From: UBA3495 sp964629875
GTDB taxonomy: Bacteria; Chloroflexota; Dehalococcoidia; Lucifugimonadales; UBA3495
Length of the DNA: 10,363 nt
Reading direction: 5' to 3'
Assembly (NCBI GenBank): GCA_964629875.1
Contig: CAZVRK010000041.1
Span: 1 to 10,363 of the forward strand
Made by a program: the position numbers and the translations under genes. This document shows positions 4,945 to 10,363 of this stretch, piece by piece. Numbering within the stretch: the first letter of the stretch is position 1; each line of letters starts with the position of its first letter. The notes under the pieces were generated by a model. It was not told where the DNA came from. It saw only the letters and a list, made by a program, of their open reading frames with translations, and searched no databases.

Positions 4945-5181
4945 ATGACTAATGCAACAAGACCAACATGTCCTGATTGCCAAAGCCTAATGGTTCCTTA
5001 TTTATACGGATATCCAGCAGGGCCACCGCCGGAAGATGGCGGGCCTGATGATTACTTCATTGCTGGATGCCTTATAGGTTTCCTAATCCAGTATGGGCCT
5101 AGTAAGGGTGAAAGGGGCGAAGATCCTAAATGGGGATGCCGTGCCTGTTATAACCTGATCAGAGAAGATGACGCCGATTAA
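4945..5181 (+). CDS. Small zinc-ribbon protein, cassette 2
   Basis: The product has 78 residues. CPDC (C9, C12) and CRAC (C65, C68) give the zinc ribbon, and C42 is conserved. The start was set at 4945 rather than at the upstream GTG 4927 or ATG 4939. MTNATRPTCPDC then aligns with MTSEARPTCPDC of cassette 1, and GAGGTG (4932-4937) stands 7 nt before it. Residues 6-43 are identical to the other copy except Y37. The second half has an insertion with GPSKGERGEDP before PKWGCRAC. It ends in an acidic EDDAD. It probably shares a transcript with the HTH gene at 3937. The family is uncharacterised. Confidence 0.85.
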   Translation: MTNATRPTCPDCQSLMVPYLYGYPAGPPPEDGGPDDYFIAGCLIGFLIQYGPSKGERGEDPKWGCRACYNLIREDDAD

Positions 5182-5187
5182 AATGGT

Positions 5188-5251
5188 GTCTGAAAATGTA
5201 GATGAAAGTTCAGACAAATTTGTTCGGGGCGGTTTCATACCACCCTTTTTT
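5188..5251 (+). terminator. Terminator of cassette 2
   Basis: GGGCGGT (5227-5233) pairs with ACCACCC (5239-5245), with one C-A mismatch and a 5-nt loop, followed directly by six T (5246-5251). Just before it GTCTGAA (5188-5194) pairs with TTCAGAC (5209-5215). The TCTGAAAAT at the start of this stretch also follows the cassette-1 zinc-ribbon gene, so the duplication extends past the stop codon. Confidence 0.7.
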
Positions 5252-5496
5252 ACGCTCAGTTCTGAAACTACTGGCAACTATAAGTAACCGTGGAGACACT
5301 AATATTTCTTATTCCACTCTGTGCGGAACCCTGAAGTTATAGATGTATTCGGTAAACTTCTTCACATTTCGACAAAATACCAGATTTAAGAATTCAATAG
5401 CTTAATTTTAGACCATTACACAACCCCAAATTATTCGGATTCAGGGTTTAATTTTTGCATAATTTTTCCGCGAATAGCAATGAAAGGCATTAGATA
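5252..5496. other. Gap without supported gene
   Basis: I see no gene here. AACCC (5422-5426) and GGGTT (5444-5448) followed by TAATTTTT could be a weak intrinsic terminator. The DNA just before the 53-aa gene is AT-rich and may hold its promoter. Confidence 0.3.
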
Positions 5497-5658
5497 ATGA
5501 CCAACAACAAAATCAATTTTATTGGGTGGATACTTTTTATCGTTTCAGCAATAGGATTTATTATTGCAAGTGTTGGTTCGTTTTGGTCGATGTTTGGTTC
5601 TGTATTTTTCTTAGTTGCGTGTTTAATCTTTCTTATACCATTTTTCAGAAAACTCTGA
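5497..5658 (+). CDS. 53-aa two-span membrane protein
   Basis: MTNNKINFIGWILFIVSAIG... ends ...FLIPFFRKL. Two hydrophobic helices (about residues 8-26 and 31-50) are joined by a short SFWSMFG turn, with lysine and arginine at the ends, so both termini are probably cytoplasmic. GAAAGG (5482-5487) lies 9 nt before the ATG. The pattern GWILFIVSA...FFLVAC resembles small uncharacterised membrane proteins of marine bacteria, from memory only. It converges on the 74-aa membrane gene at 5686, with a 27-nt gap. Confidence 0.7.
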   Translation: MTNNKINFIGWILFIVSAIGFIIASVGSFWSMFGSVFFLVACLIFLIPFFRKL

Positions 5659-5685
5659 CGAACAGAATCCGTATCACTAATATCT

Positions 5686-5910
5686 TTACACATCGTCAAT
5701 TTCGGGATTTCCCAGCAACTCTCGGGTGTGGTAATGGGCTTGTAGCACTCTAGCGAGTATTGCTAGGATGGCTGCTGCACCAAAATTTCGAAGAGCCGGC
5801 AAGTGTTCTACCTCGGCAAATCCGCCGACAAGTGCCACCAGGGATGCAATTATCAAGATTATCATTGGAATTTTCCATTTCCGGTTGTGCTTGCCAAGAA
5901 ATCGTGTCAT
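5686..5910 (-). CDS. 74-aa two-span membrane protein
   Basis: A basic N-terminus (MTRFLGKHNRKWK) precedes a first helix at residues 14-30 (IPMIILIIASLVALVGG) and a second at 43-58 (FGAAAILAILARVLQA), ending in a polar tail with NPEIDDV. The positive N-terminus suggests it faces the cytoplasm. AGGAGG (5915-5920 on the opposite strand) lies 4 nt before the ATG. The family is not recognised. Codon structure, RBS and topology support a real gene; the overlapping frames on both strands do not have these properties. Confidence 0.7.
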   Translation of the reverse strand: MTRFLGKHNRKWKIPMIILIIASLVALVGGFAEVEHLPALRNFGAAAILAILARVLQAHYHTRELLGNPEIDDV

Positions 5911-6177
5911 GTCTCCTCCTAACTAAAGGTTTATTGGCGCAATAATACAACACTAAATCAAGTAATATTTCATGTGCAAATTGTCACAATCAGTGCTTTG
6001 ATACCACTCGTCATTGAAGTAAAATTTTTAAAATATGTACAGCTATAACCAAAGATAAAAGGTTAATATATTTACTACTAATGAAGAGTCGTCCTGTTGG
6101 CTTGAACAACTCTCAATTCAATCAAACGCTTGAGTCAGGTCTCGATTTTCAATAAATGTTGGCAAAAGGAAGCAAGG

Positions 6178-6384
6178 ATGAGATTTACAGTCAAAATAGC
6201 ACGTATTGTTGGATATCTTGTTACGGAGATATTGATGCCTATAACTGTCCCGGCCATAGTGATAACAAGTCTAGACAAAAAAATCAGGCGATTACCCGAA
6301 CTAAGCCGGACGACTTTTAGGATTAGTTTTGTTCTGATATGCGGTCTGATTATCTTCGCAGTATGGTATTTTCTTTTAGCTTAA
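6178..6384 (+). CDS. 68-aa two-span membrane protein
   Basis: MRFTVKIARIVGYLVTEILM... ends ...FAVWYFLLA. Hydrophobic segments at about residues 9-29 and 46-67 are separated by a basic loop (SLDKKIRRLPELSRTTFR), so the loop should face the cytoplasm. The start at 6178 was preferred to a TTG at 6130 because AAAGGA (6165-6170) lies 7 nt before it and the upstream stretch is not membrane-like. No family or partner is recognised. It is the third small membrane gene in this 0.9-kb stretch, but the three share no sequence similarity that I can see. Confidence 0.6.
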   Translation: MRFTVKIARIVGYLVTEILMPITVPAIVITSLDKKIRRLPELSRTTFRISFVLICGLIIFAVWYFLLA

Positions 6385-6670
6385 ATAGGATGTCTTCTTG
6401 AATATATGCAAAGAACGGATATCGCTGTGCAATCTAATATTATCTCGAGTTCATTTAAGGCCGTGCACAGACTGAAAAAATGACGAATATATTCTGTGGA
6501 CTAGCCATTGGTAGGATTTAATATCCTATATAGAGATGGGCGCCATTCCTCTGCCATCCTTCCAAAGCTGCTCATCATCTGTGTGTAGATTTACTGGTGT
6601 TGAGGTGAACACACGATAAGCTAGCGTTGAGATTTAACATTACTCACTATGCATTATTCTGGACCAAATC
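6385..6670. other. Gap with two inverted repeats
   Basis: No gene is supported. CTGTGCA (6425-6431) and TGCACAG (6464-6470) are perfect inverted arms 32 nt apart, followed by ACTGAAAAAA. TAGGAT (6512-6517) and ATCCTA (6523-6528) form a 6-bp stem with a 5-nt loop. These could be the 3' end of the 68-aa gene and an operator for the lipoprotein gene, but nothing more can be said. Confidence 0.3.
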
Positions 6671-7126
6671 ATGAGAAAAAATAAACTAATAACTTTGATC
6701 ATCTTTCTAATTATTATCTCTTCAATTGCTTGTGATCAACCTTCGATCTCGGTACAATCACCGCCCATTTCCCCAACAAATGATTCACAACATCTAAAGG
6801 AATCCGCCGGTCTTCTCGCTGCCAGAGGCGAATACTTAATCAAGACTGGAGATTATGGAATGGCTATCGAAGTGATTGAACAGGCCATCGAGACATTTCC
6901 AGAGTACAAAATGTATTGGGACAAAGGGGTAGCTCATGAGCAAGTGGCTACGGAATTGATGGGCACCTCACGATTGGGCGAATCAATATTTCATCTAAAG
7001 CAAGCATGTAAAGACTTAAAACGTGCTTTACATATCGAAGTTGGAATGACTGATTACGACCTAAATACACTCAACAACGATGTGAAAGAATGCGAGGCAC
7101 AACTTCAGAGGCTTACTAAACCCTGA
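6671..7126 (+). CDS. TPR-like putative lipoprotein
   Basis: The product has 151 residues. MRKNK followed by a long hydrophobic stretch and SSIAC-D (C21) is a lipoprotein signal peptide with a weak lipobox, the -3 position being Ser instead of Leu. A Pro/Ser-rich linker (22-38) follows. Residues 46-79 fit a TPR (AARGEYLIKTGDYGMAIEVI...). A second helical hairpin with LKQACKDLKRAL and a C-terminal coil follows. It is probably a membrane-tethered scaffold outside the cytoplasm; TPRs bind partner proteins. The ribosome-binding site is poor (GGACC). There is no co-directional partner. The partner and role are unknown. Confidence 0.65.
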   Translation: MRKNKLITLIIFLIIISSIACDQPSISVQSPPISPTNDSQHLKESAGLLAARGEYLIKTGDYGMAIEVIEQAIETFPEYKMYWDKGVAHEQVATELMGTSRLGESIFHLKQACKDLKRALHIEVGMTDYDLNTLNNDVKECEAQLQRLTKP

Positions 7127-7190
7127 TTAGCCGTAGCCACTACAGTGCTACTAGAACCACCTTCTATTTAGAAAAAGTCGGTCAAGCACA

Positions 7191-8162
7191 TCAATCTGCT
7201 CGAAAGAATTTAATGAAATGATTGTAAATCTGGTCAGGAACTTCCTCTTGGATATAGTGCCCACACTGTAAAGGATCAGAATCGACTATGTTATCTGCAT
7301 AGTCACGCCATACATTTACAAAAGCCTCAGAACGCTCCTCGGACTGGCCTCTTGCACCCCAAACCAGGAGCAGCGGTTGGGTCACCTTTTTATCTTTGTC
7401 TGCGGTGTCCATTTCCAAATCACATGTAGCTGTAGCCCTGTAGTCATTACATGAACCAGTAATCGTTTTCAGTGTATAACACCGGATGTATTCGTTTAGA
7501 GCATCCTCAGTGAGAAATCCAAGCCCCGTGCCCCCACGGATAACCATACGGCTCGTTAAGAAGAACTCCGCTGAAACCGCACTAATCATTCGCTCCGGCA
7601 ATGGTGCAGGTTGCGCCATAAAACCCCAATGCCAAGTACGTATTACCCAATCTTTTGAAGTGTTGTTCCAGACAAAGTGATTTGGCAATACATCCATTAA
7701 GCAAACTTTGAGTATTCGCTCAGGATGATCTATACACATACGATGAACAGTACGTCCACCTCTATCGTGACCAGCTACGTAGAACTTTTCATATCCGAGA
7801 GTAGCCATCACTTCAACCATATCTGCTGCCATCTCACGGAATGAATAATTAATGTGATTGTCACCAGGTTCTGGAAGCGAACTGTCGCCGTACCCGCGGA
7901 GATCAGGTATAACCACGTGATAGCTCTCAGCTAGTCGGCTTGCAACCTTATGCCAGCTTACATGGTTCTCTGGATTACCATGAAGCAGCAGTAAAGGCGG
8001 ACCAGATCCGCCATGGCGCAGGCGAATTACAGCACCAGAAGTGCGAATATCCTGATGTTTAAAGTCAGGGAAAAGATCAGCTATAGCACGAGTGCCACAG
8101 TTAGTCGGATCAGCGTAATAATCATCCGATATGATGTCTCGGATTATCTGACCTTTATTCAT
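7191..8162 (-). CDS. Fluoroacetate-dehalogenase-type alpha/beta hydrolase
   Basis: This protein should cleave a carbon-halogen bond in short haloacids such as haloacetate (EC 3.8.1.3 type), or act as an epoxide hydrolase. Numbered from the TTG at 8198, it has HGNP (73-76), nucleophile D145 in GHDRGGR with carboxylate-binding R146 and R149, D169 in MDVLP, H190-W191 in HWGFMAQPAPLPE, Y253 in NDYRA and catalytic H314 in CGHYIQEE. These match the residues known from Rhodopseudomonas fluoroacetate dehalogenase. The family starts near residue 40 (ADLFPDF), so an extra N-terminus is present. I chose the ATG at 8162, with GGAG 12 nt upstream; ATG 8174 and TTG 8198 are alternatives. It is cytoplasmic and monocistronic. 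Substrate specificity is inferred. Confidence 0.88.
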   Translation of the reverse strand: MNKGQIIRDIISDDYYADPTNCGTRAIADLFPDFKHQDIRTSGAVIRLRHGGSGPPLLLLHGNPENHVSWHKVASRLAESYHVVIPDLRGYGDSSLPEPGDNHINYSFREMAADMVEVMATLGYEKFYVAGHDRGGRTVHRMCIDHPERILKVCLMDVLPNHFVWNNTSKDWVIRTWHWGFMAQPAPLPERMISAVSAEFFLTSRMVIRGGTGLGFLTEDALNEYIRCYTLKTITGSCNDYRATATCDLEMDTADKDKKVTQPLLLVWGARGQSEERSEAFVNVWRDYADNIVDSDPLQCGHYIQEEVPDQIYNHFIKFFRAD

Positions 8163-8277
8163 ATTGTTCGTCATCTCCAAATGCACATGGTCCTTCAAGG
8201 ATGCATTGTGTGATAGATTTGTAATTCAAGCGATGTTATATTGCATACTCTGCAACCCAAACTACCAGAACAACACT

Positions 8278-8559
8278 ATGGATGGCAAAAATATACTAGC
8301 AGATAAACTTAGCTGGAATAACAGCGAATATTTCTTCCAAATTTGGGACCAAACTACTCTGCCAAAACATGTCCGTAATACCGTAAAATTCATCTATGAA
8401 AAGCAAGTTAAGCAAATATCTAATAGCTGGCCTGATAATGATTTCACTAATTATCTTTTTAATTGGACAAGAGGCTCAATAATGAAAATTCCTATGTATA
8501 TGATAACCATACTAATTGGCGCGGCCATCGGCTTAACAATCTGTAAATTGCTACCCTAA
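8278..8559 (+). CDS. 93-aa tail-anchored hypothetical protein
   Basis: A soluble charged part of about 67 residues, with aromatic patches (SWNNSEYFFQIWDQ, DFTNYLFNW), is followed by a C-terminal hydrophobic helix (about residues 71-91) ending CKLLP. This tail-anchor layout puts the bulk in the cytoplasm. The start is uncertain: neither ATG 8278 nor ATG 8233 has a Shine-Dalgarno. I chose 8278 because the upstream extension reads as Cys-rich non-protein-like sequence and overlaps the promoter area of the dehalogenase. No family is recognised. It converges on the cupin gene, with stops about 10 nt apart. Confidence 0.55.
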   Translation: MDGKNILADKLSWNNSEYFFQIWDQTTLPKHVRNTVKFIYEKQVKQISNSWPDNDFTNYLFNWTRGSIMKIPMYMITILIGAAIGLTICKLLP

Positions 8560-8569
8560 TAGCCATTTT

Positions 8570-8878
8570 TTATTCTGATCCGTTCTTTAATTCGATTATG
8601 ACGCTAGTGTAACGTTTCTCTCCGACATTAGTCAGTTGATGGATCGAGTCCTTGTCTCCCATAGTAACCTGTCCTACTTCCAATGCTATAGACCGCGATG
8701 AATTGTCATTGAATTCTACTTTCAAATCACCAGGCACCGTGGCTATGAACAGATAGTTGGTCGTGTGGACATGCCAGTCACTTGACTCACCTGGTTCCAG
8801 ATCATTCTGCCAAACTCTGACATGATCGTTCTCAAGCATTACGTAAGAGCCGACGTTCCCTAGTTCTCTATCAGGCAT
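8570..8878 (-). CDS. Small single-domain cupin
   Basis: The product has 102 residues. The cupin motif 1 region has G30 ... W35-H36-x-H38, but Tyr (residue 42) stands where the usual metal-binding Glu is expected. Motif 2 is G69...H80-QLTN84. Three histidines therefore remain for a metal. NDLEPGESSDWHVH and VEFNDNSS fit a beta-barrel cupin_2-like protein. GGAGG lies 7 nt before the ATG at 8878. Cupins of this size include dioxygenases, isomerases and sensors; no substrate can be assigned. It is next to a dehalogenase but separated by an opposing gene, so a shared pathway is only possible. Confidence 0.75.
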   Translation of the reverse strand: MPDRELGNVGSYVMLENDHVRVWQNDLEPGESSDWHVHTTNYLFIATVPGDLKVEFNDNSSRSIALEVGQVTMGDKDSIHQLTNVGEKRYTSVIIELKNGSE

Positions 8879-8944
8879 TTCAAATCCTCCATACTACAAT
8901 TAAAGGCTTACCCTAGGATGATTTCGCATTCTAACAGGGCACTT

Positions 8945-8983
8945 ATTGTATGCAAACCCTAATCGGCAAAGATCTGCGATTAG
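8945..8983. promoter_or_regulatory. Inverted repeat and GTATGCAAAC box
   Basis: GTATGCAAAC (8948-8957) resembles the boxes upstream of the other two HTH genes. Read on the minus strand, TACAAT (8950-8945) could be the cupin -10. CTAATCG (8959-8965) and CGATTAG (8977-8983) are perfect inverted 7-bp arms 11 nt apart, a plausible operator. The site lies between the divergent cupin and HTH genes, so it could serve either. Confidence 0.4.
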
Positions 8984-9090
8984 CACAGAACACCTCGACA
9001 TATTAGGAGTAGCTCATATCACGAAGCTAAAAACAGGAATAATAGCAAACGCCTGTCAATAACAAGGCCACTCAAAAGCTAACTGAAATG

Positions 9091-9117
9091 TTGTTACGTG
9101 GGACAGTGAAGTATAAA
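9091..9117 (+). promoter_or_regulatory. Possible promoter for the 9182 gene
   Basis: TTGTTA (9091-9096) and TATAAA (9112-9117) are separated by 15 bp, about 65 nt before the start codon. The spacer is short, so this is tentative. The rest of the gap at 8984-9181 shows nothing else definite. Confidence 0.3.
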
Positions 9118-9181
9118 CTACACTTATAAACAAGCTTGCTTAAGCCAGTTTCCGATTGGTAAACGCTCACAGGAGAAGCTA

Positions 9182-10069
9182 ATGCCCGCATATTCATTGG
9201 AGATAAGAGACCATGCCAAGCGGTTATGGGAATCAGGTAATCGCCCTCAGGAAGTGCGAAAAACTATTAGAGACAGGTACTCTCTGAAATTATCTGAGGC
9301 AACTCTTAGAAGATGGGCCAATGACGATAGTTGGTCCGATTGGAAACCCGCGAGGCAGGCTAGAACTTCTGCATTTACAAGCTCCGGAGATCCTACAGTC
9401 CACTTATGTGAAGTACTAGCTCGCAGAGCTGTTCGAGAGCATAGCCAAATTAGGAGATACGAATCCTTAACTAGAGAAGACACTAGACTCATTACAAAGG
9501 ATGTACTTGAACATGTAATTCATAACTATGAACCTGACCCTATTATCATTAACCACCTAGAAGGGATGATTATGGATTACATATACGCCTACCGGAGTAA
9601 TACCAGTAGCACCAATGACGCAGAGTCTCAAACGGAATCAAATAACCAAATTAATAACCCCAAAACATCTGAGTCTATGACATTACCTTCATCAAATAAT
9701 CCTAGTGTCCGATTCTCAGACACAGCGGATGCGTCTGAGAATTATAGTATGACTCTGTCGGAAGGTAGACGGATACTCCGACAACTCGAATCGAAGCTAG
9801 TAGAAATAGACGAAAAACTTGAACAAATAAAATCTATGATGATCCTATTCGGACAACCCGAAAAAACAATGACTAACCTCACACAGAGCACTCTGGATAT
9901 TGACAAAGATACTATAGAAATCCCAGAAGAATACAAACCCCCTACCGATGATCAGATTATTCAAATTTACGAGGAGGAAGAAAGGTTACAAAAACTCCTG
10001 GAAATCTGGGATGAGAACGAAGAAGACACCGGTAACTGGACAGAGAAACCTTGGTTAGGCAACTCTTAG
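9182..10069 (+). CDS. HTH / coiled-coil protein, third copy
   Basis: The product has 295 residues. Residues 4-56 are an HTH related to that of the 1887 gene: WESG, RPQEVR, then TLRRWANDDSWSDWK. DPTVHL (70-75) matches DPVLHL there. A Ser/Thr/Asn-rich low-complexity linker (139-190) replaces the middle region. Residues 191-222 form a coiled coil, and the acidic tail contains tryptophans (EIWDENEEDTGNW, KPW). AGGAG lies 6 nt before the ATG. The HTH resembles that of phage terminase small subunits, but no other phage gene is near. No zinc-ribbon gene follows. GAGGCT...TACCC just after the stop resembles the 3' flank of the 1887 gene, hinting at a lost cassette. The function is unknown. Confidence 0.8.
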   Translation: MPAYSLEIRDHAKRLWESGNRPQEVRKTIRDRYSLKLSEATLRRWANDDSWSDWKPARQARTSAFTSSGDPTVHLCEVLARRAVREHSQIRRYESLTREDTRLITKDVLEHVIHNYEPDPIIINHLEGMIMDYIYAYRSNTSSTNDAESQTESNNQINNPKTSESMTLPSSNNPSVRFSDTADASENYSMTLSEGRRILRQLESKLVEIDEKLEQIKSMMILFGQPEKTMTNLTQSTLDIDKDTIEIPEEYKPPTDDQIIQIYEEEERLQKLLEIWDENEEDTGNWTEKPWLGNS

Positions 10070-10109
10070 TGAGGCTGGATACCCCACAGCACTAATCAAG
10101 AAACGGATT

Positions 10110-10363
10110 TTATTTAACAGTACAAGATTTTACAATTTGAGCCTGAAAATTTCTTTCTGTAAAAAATGAAACCATACCTTCACCCGGCACTTCTGCCATA
10201 GCGGTAATTTTGCCTGTTATAGTGACAGATTGACCTTCTAAGATTGCATCCATTTCTGCCTGATCATAATCCGTTATTACACACATCACATACGCAACTT
10301 CTGCGTCTCCGTTATTTCCTTCCAGAACCAACTCAATTATTGGTGTGTCACGACCTTTAGTAA
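10110..10363 (-). CDS. OB-fold-like protein, 5' end outside window
   Basis: The frame stays open to the window edge, so the N-terminus is missing; the 84 visible codons contain the C-terminal part. A strand with VAYVMCVITDYD, then LEGQSVTITGKITAM, then a final strand NFQAQIVKSCTVK is the pattern of the tRNA_anti-like OB-fold family (PF12869 type), often secreted or lipoproteins. The GQxVTIxGK motif and the C-terminal hydrophobic strand with C are typical. A signal peptide would lie beyond the edge. It converges on the HTH gene with a gap of 40 nt and no clear terminator. The role is unknown. Confidence 0.6.
   Translation of the reverse strand, partial: TKGRDTPIIELVLEGNNGDAEVAYVMCVITDYDQAEMDAILEGQSVTITGKITAMAEVPGEGMVSFFTERNFQAQIVKSCTVK

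Noticed and set aside
5526..5953. Overlapping frames on both strands around 5526-5953
   Set aside because: They are shadows of the 53-aa and 74-aa membrane genes, which have ribosome-binding sites and membrane topology.
8164..8277. N-terminal extension of the tail-anchored protein
   Set aside because: It overlaps the dehalogenase start region, is Cys-rich without pattern and has no ribosome-binding site.
1887..10069. Phage terminase small subunits
   Set aside because: Only the HTH is similar. There is no large terminase, portal or other phage gene, and three copies with long coiled-coil tails do not fit.
1..10363. CRISPR array or insertion sequence
   Set aside because: No regularly spaced repeats, no transposase or integrase frame and no terminal inverted repeats were found.

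Overview
This is a compact, AT-leaning bacterial accessory region. It holds many very small genes, Shine-Dalgarno starts, AT-rich promoters and intrinsic terminators. It contains no rRNA, complete tRNA, integrase or transposase. A fluoroacetate-dehalogenase-type hydrolase, a cupin and two ABM/dimeric-barrel-like genes would suit a free-living marine or soil bacterium. A SAR202/Dehalococcoidia-type Chloroflexota is my guess, but nothing visible proves it.

Region 1 (1-1440). Two tRNA-3'-end-like elements of 92 nt (481-572 and 1187-1278) are about 82% identical without gaps. The second runs straight into a 21-bp sequence that is repeated exactly at positions 1-21. Each 21-bp copy is followed by an intrinsic terminator and a further shared stretch. 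Between the copies lie two single-span microproteins (28 and 40 aa) and a minus-strand dimeric-barrel-like gene. The layout resembles a small island flanked by attachment-site-like repeats.

Region 2 (1440-5250) is the most unusual part. It has two tandem, same-strand cassettes. Each consists of a shared upstream box region, a large HTH/coiled-coil protein of unknown function, a spacer of about 100-150 nt with a conserved hairpin and a short leader ORF or its remnant, a small zinc-ribbon protein, and a terminator. The zinc-ribbon N-terminal halves are nearly identical (37 of 38 residues) while the HTH partners differ almost completely. A membrane-anchored zinc-ribbon gene is divergent from cassette 1 and shares its promoter region. 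A minus-strand ABM-like gene lies between the cassettes.

Region 3 (5250-7130) holds three small membrane proteins (53, 74 and 68 aa) and a TPR-like putative lipoprotein.

Region 4 (7190-8880) carries a haloacetate/fluoroacetate dehalogenase homologue with all expected catalytic residues, a small tail-anchored protein and a cupin.

Region 5 (8880-10363) has a third HTH/coiled-coil gene related to the first. It has no zinc-ribbon partner, but a trace of the same 3' flank may remain. An OB-fold-like gene cut by the window edge follows.

My reading is that the HTH plus zinc-ribbon cassettes are one repeatedly duplicated, modular two-protein unit, probably DNA-binding and possibly self-regulating. 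Its function cannot be deduced from sequence alone.
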